In this document: positions 45,567 to 59,839 of the stretch, piece by piece
Position numbering within the stretch: the first letter of the stretch is position 1
How the letters are laid out: each line of letters opens with the position of its first letter
From: Malus domestica
Lineage: Eukaryota; Streptophyta; Magnoliopsida; Rosales; Rosaceae
Assembly (NCBI RefSeq): GCF_042453785.1
Contig: NC_091669.1
Location: 35,047,001 to 35,111,000 of the forward strand
DNA length: 64,000 bases
Reading direction: 5' to 3'
The notes under the pieces: model-generated
Databases searched by the model: none
Seen by the model: the letters and a program-made list of their open reading frames with translations, nothing else
Told to the model about the DNA's origin: nothing
Made by a program: the position numbers and the translations under genes

Positions 45567-45979
45567 AACATTTGTTCTCTTCCATGTATTTCTCTTCTAT
45601 CATCCGCACAATAAGTAAAAACCAAAAATTAATTACGAAAAAATCAAACCGGCTATTGACCATTCATTAGTTCAATGTGCAGTTAAAGAAAAACGTCTTA
45701 AACTCATTACGTTTTTCCAAACATATTTTATGTATATTATTGAAATTTTATGGGATCATTTGGTAACTATGAATTTACTTTTTAGTTCTAGTTTTTTTTT
45801 TTTTCTTCATAGAGAGAAGGGAGGAATATGAAGGAATGGGAAAGATGAAGGTGGATCGTGGATAAAGAGCGGAGAGTAGGAAGAAATGAACGAGAATGTG
45901 GGGAGAGATAAAAAAAGCCCACTTGTTTAGGTCCTTACGACTACACCAACCCTGTTAATTTAACCATTAATTGAAGTAA

Positions 45980-46404
45980 GAGTAAATTATAGTAATGATT
46001 TCTTAACTTTAACTCAATTGGAGTAATGATTCCTCAACTAAAAATACATTATCATTGGTCCCTCAACTCATCAAAACGTGCAACTATGGTCTCTCAACTA
46101 AAAATCTATTACCATTGATCCCTCAACTTTAATCCAACTGGAAAAATGGTTCCTTGACTTTAACCCAGTTGTAGCAATGGTCCTTCCAACATAACTCATT
46201 TTGACAAAATTCTGACGAAATTGACGAAAAAAATCATAGCTACACGTTTTGATGAGTTAAGGGACCTCAATGGTAGCAATAGTTCTTCCAACATAAATCA
46301 TTTTGACAAAATTAACGAAAAAATATCATAGCTACACATTTTGATGAGTTGAGGGACCAACGGTAATGAATTTTTAGTTAAGAGATCATTGCTACAATTT
46401 AATC
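45980..46404. mobile_element. Mutator-type MITE family A, copy 1 (425 bp, 9-bp TSD)
   Basis: Ends GTAAATTATAG and CTACAATTTA are inverted repeats. They are flanked by the perfect 9-bp direct repeat TTGAAGTAA (45971-45979 and 46405-46413). The interior repeats TGGTCCCTCAACT-like and CTAAAAATCCATTACC-like units in both orientations. A second member of the same length and structure lies at 59975-60398. Confidence 0.88.
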
Positions 46405-46505
46405 TTGAAGTAAATATACCACTAACCAAGCATTGTCCATGAACAATAGAATGGTACGCAAAAAAATTAATGCAAAGTTACTCTAAACGCCACTAAAGAA
46501 TAACT

Positions 46506-46710
46506 ATTTTTTTTTTTTAACAAATGATATTATACACACTTGTTAAGTATGAAACTCATATTGATGAGAGAAATGGACCTTGCAGGTGTGAAAGAGTTAG
46601 CTAAGCCTCACAATGTGTTAAAAATAATGTGGTTCAAATTCTCTTTTGGCAAGAATCGAACCTAAGACATTTCACTTACAAATATAGAATAATACCAGCA
46701 GACCATAGTT
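46506..46710 (-). mobile_element. tRNA-derived SINE
   Basis: In minus sense an A-box-like TGGTCTGCTGGTATT and a B-box-like AGGTTCGATTCTTGCC are followed by a body ending GTGTATAATATCATTTGTT and a T-run on the + strand (46508-46518). It resembles the SINE in GA2ox intron 2 at its 3' end. A long A-run lies just to its right (about 46721-46740). Confidence 0.62.
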
Positions 46711-46849
46711 TTAAATGGTCAAAAAAAAAAAAAAAAAAAAGAGGCCCAATAGATAAACATATTTAGAGACATCACGTTGAACTTCCTAGTATTTCGATAA
46801 GGCAGAATGTTAATATGCATTGTACTCGGACAAAGAGAAAGTCATTTAA

Positions 46850-49379
46850 GCACAACCGAAAACAAGATTCTATCCAACGTTTCTTTGGCTGTCCAACGTT
46901 TCTTTGGGCATGTTATATTCTCTCTAAAATGAATTCAAGTTTTGTTGCTCTAATTTCCAAGGTTCAAAAGGCAGATTCTATTTTGCAATTTTGCAATTTT
47001 GCCCAATAGCTATGGCTAATTTTATTTTTAGACTTGCTCATGTGACAGCTTGAACTATTTTGAGTTGAATATCAGAATGCATGACGGAATAAGACTACAA
47101 AATATAATATTATTAAATAAATGAGAATGCTGAAACGGCTATAAAACTCCAATAGGCTATATTGTGAATGACTTAATCATCTCTGAATAACAAAGCTCTC
47201 TATTTATAACAAACTAACCTTAGTCCCTAATAAACAAGGAAACGAAAACATAATTCAAATGGGCTAAGCCCAAATCCAAACACTAAATAAATAACTATTT
47301 CCCAACACGGTCAAACTCATGGCGGCACATGATAAGAGTTTGCAAACAAGATGTGGATGCAAGCTCCGTTTAGCGGACACGACAAGGCAAGCTCCGTTAG
47401 ACAGACACGACAAGACAATCGATGCAAGTGCAAGATTCCAAAGCCAGTGCGAACTTCCGAACCAACTTTGGAACAAACAAGCAAAAAAATCAGTTTACCA
47501 CATTCACAACGTCACTCGAATGACCACCAATCCAAGCACTCGAGCGATTGTTGCGGTGAACAACAACAAGCTCCAACAGCAGGTTATTCTCATGTTATCC
47601 GTGTGGGCCTCAAAAAGCCCAAACACACAAACAGCAAATTTTCTTCCTGGCCCGTGTGGGGCTCAAAACCTAACTACTTCTCTCTGTTTTTCTCTCCATT
47701 TTTCTTTTTTTTCTTTTCCCCCTTTCTTCCTTTTTTTTTTGTTTCATGGTGGATGTCTTCTCCCCGATCATGCAAACCATGGAATGCAGCAATCGTGGTT
47801 CAGTTAATGGTAGTGGGTAGGACCGGCGGGAATTTCTGGGCTTCTAGTTACAGGTCGAGGCAAGCAGATCGGACTCGTGGATGTAGGGGTCTGGTTGCGG
47901 TGGTTTAGACAAAGATGTGAGGTGGCTGCGACGACCTGCTGGTGCTGGGTTCATGTCACATAGAACTGGACGCAATGGGAGATTCTGATTTCCAGGCTTG
48001 CAGAGTGGTGCAACAGCGAGTGATGGGGTCTGTGCAAGCTTGTAGCAACAGGTCGGATTCTGGGTTGGATTACAGGCGGTGGGACGACGCAAGATAGGCA
48101 GACAGTGAGGCAGGATCTGGAGGAGGGGAAGGTTCAAGGCTAGGTTGCGGGCATGATCTAGTGCATGGACTTGACCGGTGTGGCTGCACGCGGTGACTAC
48201 AACTTCAACTCAGATTTTTGTTTTCTTCTGCAAACTAAACTAACAACAAAAAACAAGAATACATATTGACAAACAGAATACCAACCCGACCAAGCAGATT
48301 AAATGGGAAGGATTGAACCTGCTCTGATACCAAGTTGAATATTATAGTGCGCGACGTAACAAGATTACAAAATAGAATATTATTAAATAAATATGAATGC
48401 CGAAACGGTTATAAAACTCCAAGATGCTACATTGTAAATGACTTAATCATATCTGAATAACACAGCTCTTCATTTATAATAAACTAACCATAATCCCTAA
48501 TAAGTAAGGAAACAAAAACCTAATTCAAATAGGCTAAGCCCAAATCCAAACACTAAACAAATAACTATTTTCCAACATTTTGCTGAATCGATATACTTTT
48601 CCCAATGGCAGGCATATTTCAGATTGTATTTTGTTGCCCCTTGAGAGTGTTAATTTATTAGACAATAAGTGTTTGGGGGTAATGTCATTATTAAGTTTGA
48701 TGTTGCTAATGATTTTGATACTCTCAACTGGAACTTTCTTGATCTAGTGCTTACAACTTTTGGTTTTCATGTCACTTTTGTTCAATGGATTCGTGCAATC
48801 CTTACTCCTGCTCTATTGTCTATTTTATTCAATTGTTCTCCTGTTATTTTTGTAAATGTAGTATGGGTGCTTGTCAAGGGGACCCTCTCTCCCCTATTCT
48901 TTTTTGCCTTCCTGAAGAGGTTCTTAGTCGTGGCCTTGTGGATCTGTAAATTTTTGGAAGCTCAAACTGATTTCTTCCCCTCATGGAGTAACTGCTCTTT
49001 CTCATATTCTCGAAGTAGATGACGTTATGGTTTTTCTGCAGAGGTGACAAGCGCAAACCTCTTATGCATTTTACTGAAGAATATGGTATAAATTATGGCC
49101 AACTTATTCGTAAAGCTAAGTTCCGTTTTTATATTGGGAATCTGCATCCATGCGTCGTGCTCTTATTTTATCCTGGCTTCGTGTATCTGCCGATGAGCTT
49201 TCTTTTATTTATTTGAGGGTTCCTATATTTAAAGTCAAACCTAAGAGGGAATATTTTCAAGCTTTAGCAAATAAAATATGTTCTCGAATGTCTCAATGGC
49301 AAGGTCATTCTCTCTTAATGATTGGTCGTGTTACTTTGATTAAGTCTGTTGTTGTGACTTGTGAGCATGCTTTCTCATA
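46850..49379 (+). pseudogene. LINE reverse transcriptase remnant, split by an LTR element
   Basis: Left part (about 46860-47060): MNSSFVALISKVQKADSI, the start of a plant LINE RT (usually LIPK...). Right part (48583-49379): NLLDNKCLGGNVIIKFDVAN.FDTLNWNFL, then GFHVTFVQWIRAIL, then a GACQGDPLSP block in another frame, then the thumb-like RMSQWQGHSLLMIGRVTLIK. The two parts are continuous apart from the element at 47063-48577 and its TTTTG duplication. Stops and frame shifts abound, and the YxDD box is not recognisable. Confidence 0.85.
47063..48577 (-). mobile_element. non-autonomous LTR retrotransposon, 1.5 kb
   Basis: Two direct repeats of 245 bp (47063-47307 and 48333-48577) flank about 1025 bp. 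Target duplication TTTTG is on both sides (47058-47062 and 48578-48582). In minus sense the LTR starts TGTTGG and ends ATTCAACT, directly followed by TGGTATCAGAGCAGG, the initiator-Met tRNA primer site. No gag or pol domain is seen, only short open frames (for example - 47844-48137). It is larger than classical TRIMs and smaller than LARDs. The LTRs are clearly diverged, so it is older than the GA2ox intron element. Confidence 0.9.
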
Positions 49380-50640
49380 GTTTTTCAACTTATTTCCTAC
49401 AATATTAAACCAGGTTTATTGTTGTGCTCCTTTAAATGAAGGACACTTCACATTCGGAAAATTTCAACTTTAAATCAGGCTTTTTTTTTGTTTTTTAATT
49501 TTTAATTTTTTATACATATGAAGATGGATCATCCCAAAAACCAGCTCAAAGTTATTACATATAGTTCGAGTTTAGGGACTCCCAACATATCATCAAATAA
49601 TTGAGTTCCAATCCAATTCAATAAGAAGGATTCTTAAAATAATAGTACTCAAGATCCATATTATAACTTCACTTGGCAATGCCATCTGCCACCATATTAT
49701 TCTCTCAGAAGTTATGCACTAACTCACATTCGGTTATGTGTGTCAGAAGTAGTCTACATTAATCAATGATGTTGATAAGAGGATGTAAGTTGATATCAGT
49801 CATATTATCTATTAAAATAACCATTAGACCAGTATCCATCTCCACACATAATCTTACTTGTGAATTACAAATTTCAATCCGAAATATAGCCCCAAATTTC
49901 AGCATCAACCACCTGCCCTTTGCTCAAGTTGACAGGGAACTTGCCAAGCCATTCATCGATGTTATCTCTAAGAACTCCTAATGCACCTATATTTCTAGTA
50001 GCATTAATCCAAGAGCCATTCACATTGAACCAAGAGTAAATCGATGCAGTTTGGTTTTCAAATTGTTTGACTTTTTTTCTTAGTCGAAACCAATCAAACG
50101 AGTCAATATGGTTTGAATTGGGTATGAAATTATGTTATTTGTACTTCTTTTGGTGGGTTTGATGCCCACCCCTAAACTTAGGTTAATATATTGCTTGAAT
50201 ATGTTTTAATGTGTTGAGGAGTCAGGTTTGAGGAATCAAATGTGGGCCAATAGGACTGGGCTGACAAGCCAGAATAAGAATTGGGCCTAAGAAAGAGTCA
50301 AAGAAAGTCACATGGGGATGGGGGAGGAAGAGCAGCCAAGTCTCCGACTCTCCAACTGCCATCATAATTGTGAATAAACAGAAACTTTTCAAAGGGGAAG
50401 GGGCCAATGGGGCCCGGAGGGGTTTGAACGGTCAAAAAAGGGCAGAGAGAGACTGTTGAAAGTTGAAAAGAAAGAGAGAGAGATTATTAGTTGATTACTT
50501 ATAATTAATTGGTGATTAATATTAGAGTTATTAAGAAAGCAGACATAAATGTTTGAGCTCTCCTCTTCTCTTGTGCCTTGAGTTTTGACTGCCCCGCTCT
50601 CTCTCCTACTATCTCTCTCCCCCATCTCCTCTCCTTCTTC
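49380..50640. other. intergenic, upstream of the kinase gene
   Basis: No recognisable gene. The last part (50560-50660) is CT-rich and probably close to the kinase transcription start. Confidence 0.5.
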
Positions 50641-50880
50641 ACCAAACCAAACCAAACCAGACCAAATCCATTTCATTAATCTTGTATTTTCTCCAAATTC
50701 CAAATCTCAAAATCTCACTTTTTCTCTTAATTTATTTTCTCCGCTTGTACAAAACTATCAATAATTAGATTGAGTGATTGATTGACATCAAAGTTTCAGA
50801 ATTTCACCTCGCCATCAAATCGCCGGCTCATGTCTCCGTCGCGGCGATTCCCTCACCTCCGCCAGCTTCCCAGCCGATCG

Positions 50881-51258
50881 GTAAATCTCTCCTTTTTTTT
50901 CAATTTTTTTTTTTTTTGAATTTTCGATCTTGTGCTGAATGTTTATGAATTATAATTTGATTTCATTGAATTGCTTAATCCAACGTTGAATTATTAACTA
51001 TTTTGAAGTGTGGAGGGATGGGATTCTTTGGCTTCTGAGTTCCGACTCTTGTTTAATTATTTAATATCCTTCAAACTACAGTTGATAGATTCACCAAGTA
51101 AGGAATGTAGGCGAGCAGAACTACACACCGGGCTGTATATTGAATTATGATATTTCCTAACATGTTCATTTTGCCTATGAAAATGTATTATTCCGCGTAA
51201 TACTTAACATAAACTGCATTTTGGGTAAATGCATGATACGCGGTTGTATTTTCGGCAG
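50881..51258 (+). other. probable 5'-UTR intron of the SHAGGY-like kinase
   Basis: A donor-like CGATCG|GTAAATC at 50880/50881 and an acceptor-like TTTTCGGCAG near 51258 bracket an AT/T-rich stretch in the leader. The exon before it is GC-richer and contains a short upstream frame (ATG at 50829). Leader introns are common in plant genes of this type. Confidence 0.5.
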
Positions 51259-51336
51259 GGAAGTTATTGATTTGTTTGATTGAGCTGAGAAGAGGAATCT
51301 AGAAGGCGGTTTGCTCAGTTCCTTTTGTTTGAGCTC

Positions 51337-53992
<2,656 letters not shown>

Positions 53993-54830
53993 CTCGTCTT
54001 TGTTCCTGCTGTCTGATCTGCACAGAAAAACGTGGGATAATGTAGAACCGTAGCTTCAGTCCCTTGTTCTTTTGTTCATTTATTTGTCTATCCGATTAAG
54101 CCTTGTATGTAAAACAACGGTAGATTAAGAAGGTTATTCTGCTTATTGTGTTCCTCAAATCTTAATGGGTTTGCACACCCTTGATTTTCTTCATTCTATT
54201 TATAGATTGTAACCAGATCTTGGCACACCTGAATGGTTTCTGATGGATGTTGTTTGAAAAGAGGCGGTACTAAATTACTCGTTTGTATCTGTTAGGTCGC
54301 ACAGGCCTATCAGCGACCACATCCATAGATGGCGGTAGAAATGAGGTGGGTATCGACAGAGTAGCAGTTGCGATAGGTTTTGTTTATATCTTTGTTACGG
54401 AAGGTTTCATAGATGGCGGTCGAAAAAGGTTTGTGGGTGGCGGGGAAGGGATGTTCAAGTGAAAACATCGGCAAGCAGGTTTTGTAACAGAAAATAAGTC
54501 GATCGTTATTTCTCTTTTTGCTGCTAATTTTTCAAAATACTTTCAGGTTTTTCGTACACGTCTCAATGATTTTATTAAATCATACGTTTTCTAAAACATC
54601 AATATGTATATTTGTTTGGACCAAATTTTACATGATCGGTCCGAGTAGTTGAGGCCGTTGAGTAAGTAGAGTTCTAGACCGTTGGGTATGCGAGATGTTA
54701 AGATAATTTTAAATTGAGTGATAATATTGTGATTTTTAGTCATGATAATTATCTCTTTAACAACTTCTAAATTACCTTGCCACTTTCATACGCTAAAAAA
54801 AGGAGGTTGCAAGCAGCAATTCGCCTACCA
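53993..54830. other. 3' flank of the kinase, no gene seen
   Basis: The likely 3' UTR extends to about 54200. Beyond it I see nothing recognisable. Confidence 0.5.
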
Positions 54831-54837
54831 GCAACAT

Positions 54838-55033
54838 TGGGAATTTTTTTTTACCTGGGCTTTATCTTTAGCGAAATGATTCAAGCTGATGAGGTCTTGG
54901 TATTTGGATAATTCCATGCAATCCCATTTTTAGAGCGTGGCAGATCAGATATTGGTATTTGGGAATTTTTTTTTTACCTGGGCTTTATCTTTAGCCTAAT
55001 GATTCAAGCTGATGAGGTCTTGGTATTTGGATG
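54838..55033. repeat. direct duplication of about 72 bp
   Basis: The segment with TTACCTGGGCTTTATC and TGATTCAAGCTGATGAGG, ending GGTATTTGGAT, occurs at 54839-54910 and again at 54959-55032. About 48 bp separate the copies and only a few bases differ. Confidence 0.88.
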
Positions 55034-55039
55034 AATGAG

Positions 55040-55910
55040 GATGAGATTCCATGCAGGCAACGTACAAAGTGTGAGTCAATGGGATAGTTGACAACTTCTA
55101 GTGCAACTATAATTCTATCATATCTTTATCAGACTCGGGAAGTAATAGAATCCCAATTGGACTCTACAAAATCATCAAGTCGTGCCAAGTAGGAATATGC
55201 GTACTTGAAAGATAATGTTCATATAATCTTGGAATTTACGACGGCAAGGCTACTGATGAACTATAAGTACAGAGGTAGTGGCAACGTAAAGGCCCCCTCC
55301 AATTCAACACACAAATTATCCTGCACAAACTCTTGCTCTACGCGAAACCTCTCAACAACCTTGAGATTTTTATTTTCTTTTTTTCAACGACACATCTTCA
55401 GTTTGGATAAACAGCACTGTGAAGCCAATCAACGACATCTTCAGTTTGGATAAATAACACTGGACTCGTAGAATCAGCAGATCAATGAGCACCTTCAGTT
55501 TGGATAAATAACATTGCTTTTCGGCCGATTGATTACCGATCTAAGTCTCGGACGACAAGGATTTTCGAGTCCTTGTTGGTAGATGTCATCTCATCAGCCT
55601 TCTCGGCAAAGTGAGGTGTTACTACATTCGGCACATTGAAAGCCGATTTTGATTTTTGAACTTCGCAGAACTAGCAGCCTTGTCTTCAGGCTCTAGAACT
55701 CGAAGGCCAAGACGTATTCCTTCCTCGACCGCAGTCGCAGATCAAGAAGTCAACAGTGCGCCCAACACCACATCAACATATTTTACTCCCGGCAGTGCTC
55801 AGCAGACGAGTTGGCACGCCCCGCACACAACCGAACGACGTAGTTAGCTTACTAATTACTCGGCCTGCGTGCCACGTAAGCTTATTAGTTTTTAGGGTCA
55901 ACAATATTAT
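55040..55910 (+). repeat. LTR-like segment, probably an old gypsy LTR remnant
   Basis: The stretch ends ...TAGGGTCAACA (55901-55911 region), a typical LTR end, and contains three or four copies of CTTCAGTTTGGATAAA (near 55398, 55440 and 55494). Its base composition is more even than the flanks. I found neither a partner LTR nor a target duplication, so the call is tentative. Short open frames here have no domain. Confidence 0.35.
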
Positions 55911-56124
55911 ACACCTACGTACCCAGTTTTCATGTTTAATACATGTTATTTTCATACATTTTCAATAATACATATAAGTTCATGTATTTTATACAATTTT
56001 TGATGTAAATAAATATTAAATAAAGTGAAAATGTCCAAAAATTGAAGAAGTATTTTTTAGCAAAGTAAATAGGAATGTTCGTGTTCTTTAATAATATGCT
56101 CGTACTGTATTTTACTAAAGTAGG

Positions 56125-58000
56125 ACGAGCCAAATGTTTGAAAGCAACGGGGGGATAAGAGACTTATGATTCACCTAAACAGGAACAATAGAACTCCCTC
56201 GACATAGCCAAGCACTTGTTTTAAGGGAGGAAACACTCTTCTTAGATTCATCTGACAATTCCCTAATTGGCCAAATAAAACTTGCCTATGGCGCCCTTTA
56301 AATGGTGAAATAACTTACATTTATAGGAGGGATATTTAAAACTAAAGATAACATATTATAGTATGCAATCTAACTAAGAGAACCTTAATCACGTTCTTTG
56401 ACCATCATGAATTAAGCTAGCTGTATTAACTTATCGTTCATGCACGGCAACAAACTCCTCTTCTTATAAAGAACTCGTGCTCGAGTTTGAATCCTTTTTA
56501 ATCTTTGCTTGAATTTAAGTTTTCGACCAGAACCATGACATTCCATTGCTTGTGGCTTTCTCAAAACTTGATATTTACCCTATGCCCAAGGGAATTACAA
56601 AGCAAATTTGAGTGGCATCTTGATGACTTGGTCGTAGCCATATCTTTGCAAATCCATAGTGCTCCAATGTTGAAGTCCACATTGAATGATTCTTATCATC
56701 CTGAAATATTATGAATCCTTCCAAGCAGCTAAATCCAATAGCTACCAAATCATTGACTTCTATGACGTGCACTTCAACGTTACCAGTTGTTTTGGTAGCA
56801 ATCAAGAAAACACCACCCTCTTAACACTGTTTATATATTGGAGGTAAATTCCAATCAATTTTTTTATGAATAAATCAAATCTTCTTTCCAAAAATATCTA
56901 ACTAGAGGTGCTCACTTACCTTATTGTTATCCATAGAAGCAAGATGGTGCTACATCCCGTCCTTTGAAAAGGAATTGCGCTTTGCAGATATTTGCACAAC
57001 TCGTACACCCTTCAGTATTTTGCTAATAAATTTTGGCTTATCTTTTGCAATGCCCCTGAAACTTAACTTAATCTCACTTCTTTCTTATAAATTCAAATTT
57101 CGCCACTTATTGTTGTTGTTTTTGCCATAACAATATTAATATTAAAAAGTATTTATTATTTTAAAACTTTTTAAAAGCAATTAAAAAAAATCAATTTCAA
57201 AAGCCAAGTTAAACCAAGGATGTGCTATCTACACACCCATTTTTACTTTCCACACACCACTCTTAAATTGTAGAAGATGAAAGACTAAAAGTTAACAAGT
57301 GATGTATGCGAAGTAAAAATGAATTTATAAATAGCACCATTCTAAATTAAATAAACCATAAATTTAAAAAACTTTGAATGGGACACTTTTTTTTGTTGGA
57401 AAATGATTCACAGACCGGAAGTGGAAACCAATAATTTAAAGAAGCGAGCTAATAATGTAAAATTAGTAATATGATTTTATCTTTTATACCGGCAGTGGAA
57501 AGCCCACTATGATACCACTTGATGCATGATGAGCCAGGGTTTGAATGAGACGGGAGACAGCAAACATGCTCAACTAGAGGTAACGCATCTTGCTCGACGT
57601 TGCTGACAAGCCAAATGCTTATTTTAGAAGGAGGAAACATTCTCTTCTTAAATTAATCTAAAATTCACTAATTGACCGACTTAAATTTACTTATGGAGCT
57701 CTTTTAATATGGTGATAACTTACATTCACTGGAGAAATAATTAAAACAAATGAAAACATTAATATATTCTCAATTAGATAGATTTTTTAAGTATCGAGTA
57801 TTCAAGGGATAATCCACATGCCATAATACAAATAGAGTAAATAATATATTTTTCATGTCTCTCCACTAATTTAGAGAGCATAATCATGTTCCTTTTAAAA
57901 TGAAAAGTCACATGACCATCATAAATTTAGATGATTGTATTAACTTGTCGTTCATGAACTGCATCATATGGTAACCTACCTAATTATTAAGATAAATGTT
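56125..58000 (-). repeat. old diverged direct repeats with PBS-like motif, likely decayed LTR element
   Basis: The segment 56130-56465 and the segment 57520-58000 share, in order, GAGCCA..GTTTGAA, GGAGGAAACA, AGATTCATCTGA / AAATTAATCTAA, TTACTTATGG / TTGCCTATGG, AATCACGTTC / AATCATGTTC, and TATTAACTT.TCGTTCATG. Left of the right copy the minus strand reads TGGTATCATAG (near 57505), like an initiator-Met primer site. Together these suggest a minus-oriented, non-autonomous LTR element with very diverged LTRs. Borders are approximate. Confidence 0.5.
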
Positions 58001-58008
58001 TAAACTTA

Positions 58009-58263
58009 GGCTTAATAATTGATTTGTCACTTGAAACTGCCATTTAGTCTCATTTTACCTCATGAAATTGGTTTTGTCTCACTTTGCCTTATTAAACTAC
58101 CATTTTTGTTTCATTTAGTCTCAATTCATCTCATTTTCGTCAATTCTATCAAATAAATATTAAATTAAAGGGTACTATGGACATTTTATTTTTTACACAA
58201 TTCTTTGCCTCCAATTTGCCTACTATAACAATCATAATTCTATATTTATAACTCTAATTCAAA

Positions 58264-58297
<34 letters not shown>

Positions 58298-58718
58298 GCA
58301 GATTGATGCTTAGCTGTAGTTCAGCTTGTGGATTCAATGACTGGCTTGAATTAGATTTTAAAACACAACCCAGTATTGTCTTTTAAAACATAACCCAGTA
58401 TTTGCTTTTGCCAATAACGGCAACTTCAGCTCTACACCAATACGCAAGAGAGACAAATGGGAGTTTGAATTAGAGTTATCGAAAATGGAATTGGGATTGT
58501 TTAGTAGGCAAATTGGAAGTAAAGAACTGCCTCAAAAATAAAATATCCATATTACCCTTTAATTTAATGTATATTTTACGGAATCGACGAAAATGGGGTG
58601 AAATGAGATCAAATGAGACGAATATAGCAGTTTATGGGGTAAAGAGAGATAAAACCAGTTGACGGGCGTAAAGTGAGACTAAATAACAGTTTCAAGGGAT
58701 AAAATCAATTAATAAGCC
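58009..58718. mobile_element. Mutator-type element, 710 bp, long TIRs, 9-bp TSD
   Basis: Ends GGCTTAATAATTGATTT and AAATCAATTAATAAGCC continue as inverted repeats for about 190 bp (TTTTACC/GGTAAA, CATTTTCGTC / GACGAAAATG, TTTAATTTAA-like). They are flanked by the perfect 9-bp repeat TTAAACTTA (58000-58008 and 58719-58727). The interior has a (CT)n run (about 58268-58297) and no recognised gene. Confidence 0.85.
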
Positions 58719-59573
58719 TTAAACTTATGGTCTTGTCCTGGGTGAGAATACGAACATTCATTAGGCTTAATTGAAGCTTTTCGTTATGATCACAACGAGG
58801 GGTGAAACCAGAATTTTAATTCACAGGGGCACCCTCATCAAGGTTGTAGAAATTTTATACCAGAAGTTTGTACAAATATAGCAAGATCATTTAAAAATGG
58901 GCAAGAAAATTTGAAAAGGGGCACATCCAGCCCCCCGGCTGGGGGCATTATGTGGCTTTGCTCCTGATCACAACATTAGGTTAATAAATTTCATGGCCGT
59001 TGGCGTTACAAAATATAATTCTAGGTAAAATGCTTCAAACTTTATAATCCAATTGTAACTTACAAAATCCGGAAAACAATAGCAAACTTAGGAATTATAA
59101 TTAGATTGCATAGTTATGGCTCTCACTAATCCTATGCATCAAAACTAGGAACAACTAAGAACAACTCTCATATATATTAGCAACATGCTTTAGGGAATGG
59201 AGCATTTGGCGAAACCTTATTTAGAGAGTCGGTCAGCATGGATTTGTTGAAAATGAATCTCACGTTGATGGGAGGAAGAACCTTGCATGGGTTTATAAGT
59301 AAGTTGGGTTAATCCTTATATTGTCAATTGGTTTATGGTAGAACCTTAACTTTCTTCATAGTATCAGAGCATGCGTTAAAGCCAAATTGCCTGACAAACG
59401 TCTACACGAGCGTCCTTGCATGTCGAGAATAAACCTCACATTGATTGGGGTAGGGACCTTGCATGATGATCTTATAAAAATAAGTTAGGATACTCAATAT
59501 AATCAACTTTGATTAGGCCTTCATCTTTTCATCCACCAAGCTGTACTTCATCAAGAGTTAGTGTCAATATAAA
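58719..59573. other. LTR/TRIM-like debris, no gene
   Basis: The segments near 59250-59330 and 59428-59515 share AATCTCACGTTGAT / AACCTCACATTGAT, ACCTTGCATG and TTATAA.TAAGTT. Between them, AGTATCAGAGCATGCG (about 59360) resembles the TGGTATCAGAGC primer site. This suggests a fragment of a small LTR element. No coding potential seen. Confidence 0.4.
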
Positions 59574-59839
59574 CACTAGTAGGAAAAACTATTTGCGTGA
59601 CAGAATTTTGCAAGACAAAGCAAAGTCTATCGTGCAAGGACGTTTTGCGCAACGAAAAAATATCTTTGTCGCACAAGGTTGGTGCACGTCAGAGCGTTCG
59701 GTGCATGTGAATTAGAGGAATCTACACTGTAGTTAGTGCACGTCTTTGCGCGACCAATCCTTCGTCGCGCAAAGGCCCCAACCTTCTTACAAATATGCGC
59801 TTATGCTGTCCTTATTCTTCACAATTCGGTTTGTGCTGG

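Noticed and set aside
47319..47908. Two long overlapping + strand frames (162 and 185 codons)
   Set aside because: They lie in the interior of the non-autonomous LTR element, overlap each other in different frames and show no domain.
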